The translations under genes were made by a program, and so were the position numbers. From Quadrisphaera setariae (GTDB lineage: Bacteria; Actinomycetota; Actinomycetes; Actinomycetales; Quadrisphaeraceae), in assembly GCF_008041935.1 (NCBI RefSeq), contig NZ_VKAC01000004.1:186001-250000 (forward strand): a DNA stretch of 64,000 bases, written 5' to 3'. The notes below the pieces were generated by a model. That model did not search any database. It saw only the letters and a list, made by a program, of their open reading frames with translations, and was not told where the DNA came from. Positions 25,142 through 34,139 of this stretch are shown in pieces; the stretch's first letter is position 1; each line of letters opens with the position of its first letter.

Positions 25142-26209
25142 TCAGCGGACGACGACGACGGCCCCGTCCGCCCGGCGCGGCACCAGCTCCCCCACCAGCG
25201 CCGAGCCGGGCAGGGCCGCGGTGAGGTCGGCCGCCACGAGCAGGCCTCCGGAGGTCTGCGCGTCGGCGAGCAGCAGCAGCTCGTCCTCGTCGACCCCGGG
25301 ACCGGTGGACAGGTGCGGCCGCACCCACGCGAGGTTGCGCCGCGACCCGCCGGGCACGTACCCCTGAGCCATCGACGAGCGCACGCCGCCGAGGTAGGGG
25401 ACGGCCGCCGCGTCGACCACCGCCGTCACCCCGGACGCCCGCGCCAGCTTGTACAGGTGGCCCAGCAGACCGAAGCCCGTGACGTCAGTGGCGGCGCGCG
25501 CACCGACGGCCAGCGCCGCACGGGAGGCGTCGCGGTTGAGGGTGGCCATCACCGCGACCGCTTCCTCGAACACCTCCCCCGTCGCCTTGTGGCGGTTGTT
25601 GAGCACCCCGAGGCCCAGCGGCTTGGTCAGCGTCAGCGCCAGCCCGGCCTCGCCGGCGTCGTTGCGCAGCAGGTGCGCCGGGTCGGCCAGGCCGGTCACG
25701 GCCATGCCGTACTTCGGCTCGGGGTCGTCCACCGAGTGGCCGCCGGCCACGAAGCAGCCCGCGGCGCGCGCTGCGTCGAGCCCCCCGCGCAGCACCTCAG
25801 CGGCCAGCTCCACCGGCAGCGGTGCCTCGCCCGTGCGCGGCCAGCACAGGAGGTTCAGCGCCACCAGCGGGTCGGCGCCCATCGCGTACACGTCGGACAG
25901 GGCGTTGGTGGCGGCGATGCGGCCCCAGTCGTAGGCGTCGTCGACCACGGGCGTGAAGAAGTCGGTGGTCGACACCACGGCCTTCCCGCCGGCCGCCTCC
26001 GAGGGCAGGACGACGACGGCCGCGTCGTCGCCGTCGTCGAGGCCCACGAGGAGCTCCGCGCCGGCCACGGCGGGTGCGCCGGGCTGCCGGCCGACGAGCC
26101 CCGCGACGGCGGCCTCCAGCTCACCGGGCGGGATCTTGCAGGCGCATCCCCCGCCGTGCGCGTAGCTCGTCAGCCTGCGGGTCGTCGGCGTGGTGCCGGT
26201 GGTGCTCAT
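25142..26209 (-). CDS. selD: Selenophosphate synthase
   Basis: Makes selenophosphate, the selenium donor for Sec-tRNA, from selenide and ATP. 355 residues, usual SelD length. The N-terminal active-site loop is HGGGCACKIPP with Cys22 and Lys25; this protein has Cys where some SelD proteins carry Sec, so it does not depend on itself. Other features: DDAAVV metal/ATP motif, TTDFFTPVVDD, TNALSDVYAMGADP, GGHSVDDPEPKYG and TDVTGFGLLGH. ATG 26209 is divergent from selC, whose tRNA starts 76 bp away, so a shared control region is likely. Confidence 0.95.
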   Translation of the reverse strand: MSTTGTTPTTRRLTSYAHGGGCACKIPPGELEAAVAGLVGRQPGAPAVAGAELLVGLDDGDDAAVVVLPSEAAGGKAVVSTTDFFTPVVDDAYDWGRIAATNALSDVYAMGADPLVALNLLCWPRTGEAPLPVELAAEVLRGGLDAARAAGCFVAGGHSVDDPEPKYGMAVTGLADPAHLLRNDAGEAGLALTLTKPLGLGVLNNRHKATGEVFEEAVAVMATLNRDASRAALAVGARAATDVTGFGLLGHLYKLARASGVTAVVDAAAVPYLGGVRSSMAQGYVPGGSRRNLAWVRPHLSTGPGVDEDELLLLADAQTSGGLLVAADLTAALPGSALVGELVPRRADGAVVVVR

Positions 26210-26285
26210 CCCGCACGGTAGGCACGCCCGTTCCGGCTTAGCCTGTCGGAACGGTGCTGCCCCGCCTCGTGCGGGACGGCGCCGG

Positions 26286-26378
26286 GGAGGCGTCTGCTCA
26301 CCTGGTGGGAGTCGCGGCCTTCAAAGCCGACGAGACCGAGCACCTCGGTCTGGCGGGTTCGATCCCCGTCCGCCTCCG
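26286..26378 (+). tRNA. selC: tRNA-Sec (anticodon TCA)
   Basis: 93-nt tRNA. Acceptor GGAGGCG (26286-26292) pairs with CGCCTCC (26371-26377), discriminator G at 26378, no encoded CCA. Anticodon loop CTTCAAA sits between CGGC and GCCG. The long variable arm is a perfect 8-bp stem, AGACCGAG (26333-26340) with CTCGGTCT (26344-26351), loop CAC. T loop TTCGATC. Acceptor plus T stem give 13 pairs, best drawn here as 7+6 because the eighth acceptor pair would be T-C. It is divergent from selD and upstream of a GPP34 gene. Confidence 0.95.
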
Positions 26379-26391
26379 CTAGCGTCGTGGT

Positions 26392-27084
26392 GTGCTCATC
26401 GCTGAGGACCTCACCCTGCTGCTGCTCGACGACGTCAAGGGCACCTGGCTCCTCGACGGGTCCCACCGCGGACCGGTGCTGGCCGGCGCGGTGCTCACGG
26501 AGCTGGTGCTGGCCGGCAGGCTCCAGCCCGAGCCCGGCCCGGACGGTCGGCAGCCCGGGCCGAAGGCGAAGCTCGTCGTCGTCGACGACGCTCCCCTGGG
26601 CGATCCCGTGCTCGACGCAGCGCTGCGGCGGATCGGTGCCCGGCGCCCCAGCCGCGCCGACGCGCTGCTGGGACCGGTGGCCAAGGACCTCGAGCACGAG
26701 CTGGTGAGCCGCCTGACCGCCTCCGGCGCCATCACCGCGCGCCAGGAGACGGTGCTGCTGTTCTTCCCGCGCACCACCCACCCCGCCGCGGACCCGACGG
26801 CTGAGCGGTCGGTGCGCGACCGCGTGGCCAGCGCGCTGCGCGGCGGGCGCGCCGACGACCAGCGCACCGCCGCGCTGGTGGCGCTGCTCAGCGTGTCGGG
26901 CAGGCTGCCGAAGGTCGTCGACCCGGCCTCGGTGGGTCTGGAGAAGAAGGAGCTGGTCGCGGCCGGAAGGGCCGTGGCGGCCGACGACAGGATCGCCGGG
27001 GGCGTCAAGAGCGCCCTCGCCTCGGTGGACGCCGCCGTGATGGCGGCGATCATCGTGCCCGTGGTGGTGACCGGCTCGAGCTGA
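26392..27084 (+). CDS. GPP34 (GOLPH3/Vps74-like) family protein
   Basis: 230 residues starting with the family hallmark LIAEDLTLLLLDD, then a helical body: GAVLTELVLAGRL, LGDPVLDAALRRI, DLEHELVSRLTASGAI, ERSVRDRVASALRGG and RTAALVALLSVSGRLPKV. Eukaryotic GOLPH3 binds phosphoinositides on Golgi membranes; bacterial copies are common in actinobacteria and their role is unknown, perhaps membrane-lipid binding. The GTG start lies 13 bp after selC, so its transcript may include the tRNA. The tRNA link looks positional, not functional. Confidence 0.88.
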   Translation: MLIAEDLTLLLLDDVKGTWLLDGSHRGPVLAGAVLTELVLAGRLQPEPGPDGRQPGPKAKLVVVDDAPLGDPVLDAALRRIGARRPSRADALLGPVAKDLEHELVSRLTASGAITARQETVLLFFPRTTHPAADPTAERSVRDRVASALRGGRADDQRTAALVALLSVSGRLPKVVDPASVGLEKKELVAAGRAVAADDRIAGGVKSALASVDAAVMAAIIVPVVVTGSS

Positions 27085-27133
27085 GCCGTCCGCTGACCGG
27101 GGTCGACGGGCTGGCCTCCACCAGCGCACGGGC

Positions 27134-27757
27134 TCACGGCCCGGCGTGGGGCCCGAGGAGCTGGCTGATCTCGTCAGCCGCGAGCTCCAGGTCGGTCACC
27201 AGCGACGGCACCCGTTCCAGGTGGTCCACCAGTGACGGCGCCAGCACCCGGTGCAGGTCGTCGTCGGCGCCGAAGGTGATGAGCTGCCCGGCCGTGCCGA
27301 GCGCGTCGGGGTCGAGGTCGAGGCCGACGTGGTTGCCGCTGCCGTCGTGCGTGAGCGGGACCCACCCGGGCAGCCAGCACCTCGAGCGCACGAAGCCCTC
27401 CGGCTCCGAGCCGGCCGGTTCGTCCGCGTCCGGTCCGAGGTCGAGCGACGCCCACTGGTCCCACTGGCGCAGGACCTCCTCCAACGGCAGCAGCGCCAGT
27501 CCGGCGACCAGGCCGTGGGCGCCCCTCCTGCGCGCGTCCACCTCCTGTCCGTCGTGCAGGAGGTAGAAGGCGGTCACGTCCGGCGGCAGGCGGCGCCCGA
27601 GGTGCTGCTCGACGGCGTCGAGCTGCGCGCGGGTCGCAGCCGGCCGCAGCAGCAGGTCAGCGGCTGCCGCGACCGCCACCCGCTCCAGGGCCGCCAGCAC
27701 GCGCTCGGCGGCGTCGCCCCCGTCCCGGACCGCCGGACTGCTGGCCTCGCGGGTCAT
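27134..27757 (-). CDS. SMI1/KNR4-type protein
   Basis: 207 residues from the ATG at 27757 (an in-frame ATG 12 bp upstream is possible). The SUKH-like pattern is visible: DAVEQHLGRRLPPDVTAFYL, LHDGQEVDARR, LLPLEEVLRQWDQW, and WLPGWVPLTHDGSGNHVGLD with a Trp-Pro turn and Asp-rich end. SMI1/KNR4 proteins include many immunity proteins of polymorphic toxins, but no toxin gene is adjacent, so this may be an orphan or housekeeping member. Convergent with GPP34. No signal peptide. Confidence 0.8.
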   Translation of the reverse strand: MTREASSPAVRDGGDAAERVLAALERVAVAAAADLLLRPAATRAQLDAVEQHLGRRLPPDVTAFYLLHDGQEVDARRRGAHGLVAGLALLPLEEVLRQWDQWASLDLGPDADEPAGSEPEGFVRSRCWLPGWVPLTHDGSGNHVGLDLDPDALGTAGQLITFGADDDLHRVLAPSLVDHLERVPSLVTDLELAADEISQLLGPHAGP

Positions 27758-27794
27758 GCGGACCAGCATGCCCGGTCGTCGTGCCGGGCTCGCG

Positions 27795-28466
27795 CTAGCC
27801 GGGCGACGAGCCCCCGCCGGGCAGCGGCGGCTGCCGCGGTCCCGGGAGGTCGATCCGGCGGACCACCCCCACCATCCGCAGCCCGAAGCACAGCCCCGCA
27901 GCGACGAGCGCCCACACCGACCCGACCCCGACGACGTCGGTGTGCGTCACCTGGGCGCTCAGGACGACGACGGTCGCCGCCAGCAGCGCCGGCACGGCGT
28001 ACAGGCCGGAGCTGAGCACCTGGGGCGTGCGGCCGGTGAGGAGGTCGCGCAGGGTGCCCCCGCCGATGGCCGTCAGGCCCCCCAGCAGGACCGACTGGAC
28101 CGGGCCCAGACCCGCGGCGAGCGCCGTGCCGGTCCCGGTGACGGCGAACAGCGACAGGCCCGCGGCGTCGAGCACGGTGAGGCTGCGGGCCACGCGGCGC
28201 CTGCCCATGCGGTGGCCGAACAGGCAGACGAGCACGCCGCCGGTGGCGGCGACGGCGAGGTAGCGCCAGTCCGAGAAGGTCGCCGGCGGGACCCTGCCGA
28301 TGAGCAGGTCGCGCATGATGCCGCCGCCGAGGGCGGTGATGACGCCCAGCGTGACGACCCCCACCACGTCGAGGCGCGCGGTGCGCGAGGCGGTCAGCGC
28401 CCCGTCGACGGCGAAGGCGAGCACGCCGATGAGGTCGAGCACGAGGAGGAGGGTGGAGCCGGGCAC
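27795..28466 (-). CDS. UPF0126/TRIC-type membrane protein (YicG-like)
   Basis: 223 residues with about seven membrane helices in two similar halves: ITALGGGIMRDLLIGRVPP in the first and LTAIGGGTLRDLLTGRTPQ in the second. The internal duplication and GGGxxRDLLxGR motif are diagnostic for the UPF0126 (TRIC-like) family, proposed trimeric cation or small-solute channels; YicG has been linked to glycine transport. C-terminus is Pro/Gly-rich and probably cytoplasmic. GTG 28466 is divergent from the phosphotransferase gene, with about 20 bp between starts. Confidence 0.87.
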   Translation of the reverse strand: MPGSTLLLVLDLIGVLAFAVDGALTASRTARLDVVGVVTLGVITALGGGIMRDLLIGRVPPATFSDWRYLAVAATGGVLVCLFGHRMGRRRVARSLTVLDAAGLSLFAVTGTGTALAAGLGPVQSVLLGGLTAIGGGTLRDLLTGRTPQVLSSGLYAVPALLAATVVVLSAQVTHTDVVGVGSVWALVAAGLCFGLRMVGVVRRIDLPGPRQPPLPGGGSSPG

Positions 28467-28486
28467 GCCGTCATCGTCCCGCGTCG

Positions 28487-29296
28487 GTGAGGAAGGGGTG
28501 GCCGGGTCGACCGGCCCGCCTGCAGGATCGGGAGGTGGCTGGGCCGGAGGTGCAGGTGGTCGTCGCCCACCGGGCGCGCGCGACGCTGCGGGTCGGTGAC
28601 GTGTTCCTCAAGGTCGACCCCGACCGCGCCGGCATCGACGCGGAGGTCGCGGCGATGGCCGCCGTCGCCGTCCCCACCCCGCGGGTGCTGTGGCGCGAGC
28701 ACCCCGTGCTGGCGCTCGAGCGGGTGCCCGGCACGGCGCTGGGGACGTTCGGTGGCGCCACGCCGGTGGGCGCTGCGGCGTGGACGGCGGCGGGCGCCGC
28801 GGTGCGCAGCGTCCACGAGACACCCCTGCGGGCAGCGGGCGCAGAGGCTGCTGCCAGCGCGTCCGTCCCCTCCGCGGACCGCCTCGACGACGCGTGCGCC
28901 TGGTTCGCCGCGCGCGGCCTCCTCCCCGACGGGGTGCTGGAGCGCAACCGCCGGCTGGGGCAGCAGGTGCTGGGCTCGCCCCGCCGGGCGTTCGTCCACG
29001 GCGACCTGCAGCCCGACCACGTCTTCGTGGACGAGGACGACCGCGTCACCGGCGTCATCGACTGGTCCGGCGCCGGAGCCGGCGACCCGCTGCTCGACCT
29101 GGCGGTGCTCACCCTCGGACACCCGCAGCACCTCGGCGACGTCGTCGCCGGGTACGGACGCGACGTCGAGCTGCCGGCGGTCCGGGCGTGGTGGGCCTAC
29201 CGCTGCCTCACGGCCGTCCCGTGGCTCGCGGAGCACGGCTTCGGCCCGCCGGAGACCTACCCCGAGACGGCGGTGCTCCTGCGGGACGGCGGCTGA
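28487..29296 (+). CDS. APH-type phosphotransferase family protein
   Basis: 269 residues with the aminoglycoside-phosphotransferase/choline-kinase-like fold. The ATP site begins with RVGDVFLKVD. The catalytic block is FVHGDLQPDHVFVDEDD followed by GVIDWSGAGAGDPLLDLA, giving the HGDxxxxN-like loop (His-Asp present, His replacing the usual Asn) and the IDW metal motif. Substrate unknown; this family covers antibiotics, sugars and choline-like compounds. Start is uncertain: GTG 28487 or GTG 28535. I see no resistance-cassette context. Confidence 0.82.
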   Translation: MRKGWPGRPARLQDREVAGPEVQVVVAHRARATLRVGDVFLKVDPDRAGIDAEVAAMAAVAVPTPRVLWREHPVLALERVPGTALGTFGGATPVGAAAWTAAGAAVRSVHETPLRAAGAEAAASASVPSADRLDDACAWFAARGLLPDGVLERNRRLGQQVLGSPRRAFVHGDLQPDHVFVDEDDRVTGVIDWSGAGAGDPLLDLAVLTLGHPQHLGDVVAGYGRDVELPAVRAWWAYRCLTAVPWLAEHGFGPPETYPETAVLLRDGG

Positions 29297-29368
29297 CGGG
29301 TCGTCGGTCCGCCGAGGTTCCCGGCTGCCCGAGAGGTCGATCCTCGGACGCGCCCGCAGACTCGACCG

Positions 29369-30481
29369 GTGAGCGGACCCGGAGACCGGCCCCTGCCCGA
29401 GCCCTCCGAGCCGGGCGCGGCGCTCGACCCGCTCCCGACCTCCCGCCTCGGGGCTGCCCTCTTCCGCTTCGGCCGGGCGCGCCGCGACGTCCTCGCCACC
29501 GTCCTGCAGCAGCGCGGCTGGAGCTGCGCCGTGCTGCCCTACCCGGGGTACGGCACGGGCGGGCGGGTCAGGGTGCTCGCTCGCGTCGTCCTGGCCCCGC
29601 CGGGCCGCGAGCCGAGCGCGGTCCGGGGCGTCGCGGCCTGGCGGCGGCTGCTGACGCTGCAGCGCTCCCGGGTCGTCGTGGACGTCTCCGGTGACGGCCT
29701 GGACGGGGTGCACCGGGTCCGCAGCGGTCCAGGGGGCTTCATCGACGAGGTGCTGCCGTGGAGCGCGGAGCCCGGTCCGCACCGCGTGAGCTTCCGGGTC
29801 GGGGACCGACCTGCGGTGGAGTCCGTGGTGCACGTCGCCGACCCGGGCGCGCGCACGGGCGTCGTCTGCGACATCGACGACACCACGCTGGTGACCGGTC
29901 TGCGCCACCCCGTCCGCGCCGCGTGGCAGACCATGACCCGGGCGTTCGCCCAGCGGGTCCCCGTGGAGGGCATGGCCGACCTCCTCACCGCTGCACACGC
30001 CCAGCACGGCAGCCAGGACAGCCCGGTCGTCTACCTCAGCACGGGCCCGTGGAACTTCAACGGGCCGCTGGCCCGCTTCCTCGACCGCTGCGGGTTCCCC
30101 GCCGGTCCCCTGCTCCAGACCCAGTGGAGCCCCACCACCCAGGGGTTCTTCCGCGACGGCCGCGCCCACAAGCGGCGCAGCCTGCAGCGGCTGCGGGCGG
30201 ACTTCCCCGACGTCCGCTGGCTCCTGGTGGGGGACGACGGCGAGCACGACCCGGCGATCTACGCGGACTTCGCCCGCGAGCACCCGCAGCACGTCCTGGC
30301 CGTCGCGCTGCGCCAGGTCGGTGCCAGCGCCCGTGGGGGGACCGGCGCTCAGGGGGCCGTCGGTGCGGTGCCGGTGGTGGCGGCGCCCGACGGACACCTC
30401 CTCGGCCAGCGCCTCAGCGCCGCGCTCTCGCCGGGTGCTGCCACCGCCCGTGAGGAGGGGCGCTCCGGAGGCGCCGCCTGA
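29369..30481 (+). CDS. App1-like (DUF2183) phosphatase domain protein, second copy
   Basis: 370 residues with the same motif order as the gene at 8972-10219: CDIDDTTLVTG (DxDxT), VVYLSTGPWNFNG, HKRRSLQRL and LLVGDDGEHDPAIY. An N-terminal domain of ~130 residues precedes it (PYPGYGTGGRVRVLARVVL), also shared with the first copy. Probable Mg-dependent phosphatase of the HAD group with unknown substrate. GTG 29369. It lies 22 bp upstream of selA on the same strand and may be co-transcribed with selAB, though no functional link to selenium is known. Confidence 0.85.
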   Translation: MSGPGDRPLPEPSEPGAALDPLPTSRLGAALFRFGRARRDVLATVLQQRGWSCAVLPYPGYGTGGRVRVLARVVLAPPGREPSAVRGVAAWRRLLTLQRSRVVVDVSGDGLDGVHRVRSGPGGFIDEVLPWSAEPGPHRVSFRVGDRPAVESVVHVADPGARTGVVCDIDDTTLVTGLRHPVRAAWQTMTRAFAQRVPVEGMADLLTAAHAQHGSQDSPVVYLSTGPWNFNGPLARFLDRCGFPAGPLLQTQWSPTTQGFFRDGRAHKRRSLQRLRADFPDVRWLLVGDDGEHDPAIYADFAREHPQHVLAVALRQVGASARGGTGAQGAVGAVPVVAAPDGHLLGQRLSAALSPGAATAREEGRSGGAA

Positions 30482-30503
30482 GACGCCTTCCTAGGGTGGG
30501 GCG

Positions 30504-32099
<1,596 letters not shown>

Positions 32100-34085
32100 G
32101 TGCACGTCGTCGCCACCGCCGGGCACGTCGACCACGGCAAGTCCGCCCTGCTGCGGGCGCTGACCGGCACCGACCCCGACCGCCTCGCCGAGGAGCAGCG
32201 GCGCGGCATGACCACCGACCTCGGCTTCGTGCACACCCGCGTGAGCGTCGCCGGCGACGGTGACAGCGACGGCTGCGAAGACGTGGCGTTCGTCGACGTC
32301 CCCGGTCACGAGCGGTTCGTGCCGACCATGCTCGCCGGCGTCGGCCAGGTGACGGCCGTGCTGCTCGTCGTGGCCGCTGACGGAGGGTGGATGCCGCAGA
32401 CCACCGAGCACCTCGATGCCCTGGCCGCCCTCGGCGTGCGCCGGGGCCTGCTGGTGGTCTCCCGCGCCGACCTCGCCGACCGCACCCAGCGCGACCAGGT
32501 CCTCGCCCGCGCCACCACCGAGCTCGAGGGCACCGGCCTGGAGGACCTCGTGCGCGTCGAGGCCAGCGCCGTCACCGGCGAGGGGCTGCCCCAGCTGCGC
32601 GACGCCCTCTCCCGCGTGCTGGCCGGCGCCCCGCGGCCCGACCCCGACAGCCCCGTGCGCCTGTGGGTGGACCGCAGCTTCACCGTCCGCGGCGCGGGCA
32701 CGGTGGTCACAGGCACCCTGGCGGCCGGCACGGTGACGGCCGGCGACGAGCTCGTGCTGCCGGACGGCACCGCCGTCGTCGTCCGCGGTCTGCAGAGCCT
32801 CGACGCGCCGGTCGCGGCGGCCACCGGCCCGGCGCGCGTGGCGCTCAACCTGCGCGGAGTGGCCCCGGCGGCTGTCCGACGCGGCACCGCGCTGGGCGCC
32901 CCCGGCACCACCACGACGACGACGAGCGCCGACGTCCGCCTGCTGCCCGTCCCCGGCCGCACCGCCGCTCGCGGCGATGGTCGTGGTGGTGGTCGTGGCC
33001 GCGGGCTCGGCGGGGAAGACCGCTGGCCCGAGCACCTCGTGCTGCACCTCGGGACGGCGGCGGTGCCCGTGCGGGTTCGCCCCCTCGGCCCGGCGGGCAG
33101 CGGGCCCGACGGTGATCGCGTCGGGCAGCACGGCGGTCATGTGCGCCTGTCGCTGGCCACCGCGCTGCCGCTGCGCGCGGGAGACCGCGCACTGGTCCGC
33201 GACCCGGGCGGCCACCGGGTGCTGGCCGCCGCGCTCGTGCTGGACCCTGCTCCCCCGCCGCTGGCGCGGCGCGGCTCAGCCCGCGAGCGCGCGGGCGTGC
33301 TGGTGGCCGTGTCCGAGGAGGCGGTGCTGCGCGGGGACCCCGCCGGCGAGCTGGAGCGCCGCGGTCAGACCACCCGCTCCGCGCTGCGCGCCCTGGGGCT
33401 GCGCGCCGCCGAGGTGGAGGCGCTGGCAGCGGTGGCCGGGGTGCTCGCCGACGGGGACCACCTCCTGTCGCCCGTGCTCGCCGGCGCCCTGCGCGGTCGG
33501 CTGCCCGGCGAGCTGGCGGCGCACCGGCGAGAGCACCCTCTGGAGCCGGGCCCGCCGGTGGAGGTGGTGAGGCGCCGGCTCGGACTCGCCTCACCGGGGC
33601 TCGTGGCAGCGCTCGTCGGCTCCTGGTCCGCGGGTGGCTCTCCGGTGGCGGTGCGCGACGGGCGCCTCGTCGACGCGACGGCGCCGGCGGGAGCGGCGCT
33701 GCCGCCCGCCGTGCAGCGGGCGGTGGCCGCGGTGCTCGGCGACCTGGAGCGCGCCCCGTACGGCGCTCCGGAGGCGCACCGGCTGCGCGAGCTCGGGCTG
33801 GGTCCCCGGGAGCTGGCGGCGGCCGTGCGCTCGGGCGAGCTGGAGCGCGTGGCCGAGGGCCTCTACCTGACCGCCGGCGCCGCGCTCGCGGCGCCCGCGG
33901 TGCTGGCAGAGCGGCTGGAGGACCCCTCGGCCGCGTTCACGGCCAGCGAGGCGCGGCGGGCCCTGGACACCACGCGCCGCGTCGTCGTCCCGCTCCTGGA
34001 GCTGCTGGACCGCCGCGGCGCCACCCGACGCCTGCCCGACGGCACCCGCGTGCTGCTCCGTGCGGGTGGTGCGGCCGACGCCTGA
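32100..34085 (+). CDS. selB: Selenocysteine-specific elongation factor
   Basis: Delivers Sec-tRNA-Sec to the ribosome at a UGA followed by a SECIS hairpin. 661 residues. GTPase motifs: GHVDHGKS (8-15), EEQRRGMTTDLGF (switch I, typical of SelB), DVPGHE (66-71) and SRAD in the NKxD position. EF-Tu-like domains 2-3 follow (GAGTVVTGTLAAGTV), then a linker rich in Gly/Arg at about residues 285-310 and C-terminal winged helices that bind the SECIS loop (ERRGQTTRSALRALGL region and later). Its target in this window is the fdnG SECIS at 19325-19343. Confidence 0.95.
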   Translation: MHVVATAGHVDHGKSALLRALTGTDPDRLAEEQRRGMTTDLGFVHTRVSVAGDGDSDGCEDVAFVDVPGHERFVPTMLAGVGQVTAVLLVVAADGGWMPQTTEHLDALAALGVRRGLLVVSRADLADRTQRDQVLARATTELEGTGLEDLVRVEASAVTGEGLPQLRDALSRVLAGAPRPDPDSPVRLWVDRSFTVRGAGTVVTGTLAAGTVTAGDELVLPDGTAVVVRGLQSLDAPVAAATGPARVALNLRGVAPAAVRRGTALGAPGTTTTTTSADVRLLPVPGRTAARGDGRGGGRGRGLGGEDRWPEHLVLHLGTAAVPVRVRPLGPAGSGPDGDRVGQHGGHVRLSLATALPLRAGDRALVRDPGGHRVLAAALVLDPAPPPLARRGSARERAGVLVAVSEEAVLRGDPAGELERRGQTTRSALRALGLRAAEVEALAAVAGVLADGDHLLSPVLAGALRGRLPGELAAHRREHPLEPGPPVEVVRRRLGLASPGLVAALVGSWSAGGSPVAVRDGRLVDATAPAGAALPPAVQRAVAAVLGDLERAPYGAPEAHRLRELGLGPRELAAAVRSGELERVAEGLYLTAGAALAAPAVLAERLEDPSAAFTASEARRALDTTRRVVVPLLELLDRRGATRRLPDGTRVLLRAGGAADA

Positions 34086-34139
34086 GCGGCGCCGGGTCTC
34101 CGGCGGCGCAAGGTCCTCCGTGCGCGTGCCGATCGCGAG

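Noticed and set aside
27134-27757. Toxin-immunity module
   Set aside because: SMI1/KNR4 proteins can be immunity factors, but no polymorphic toxin or secretion gene is adjacent.
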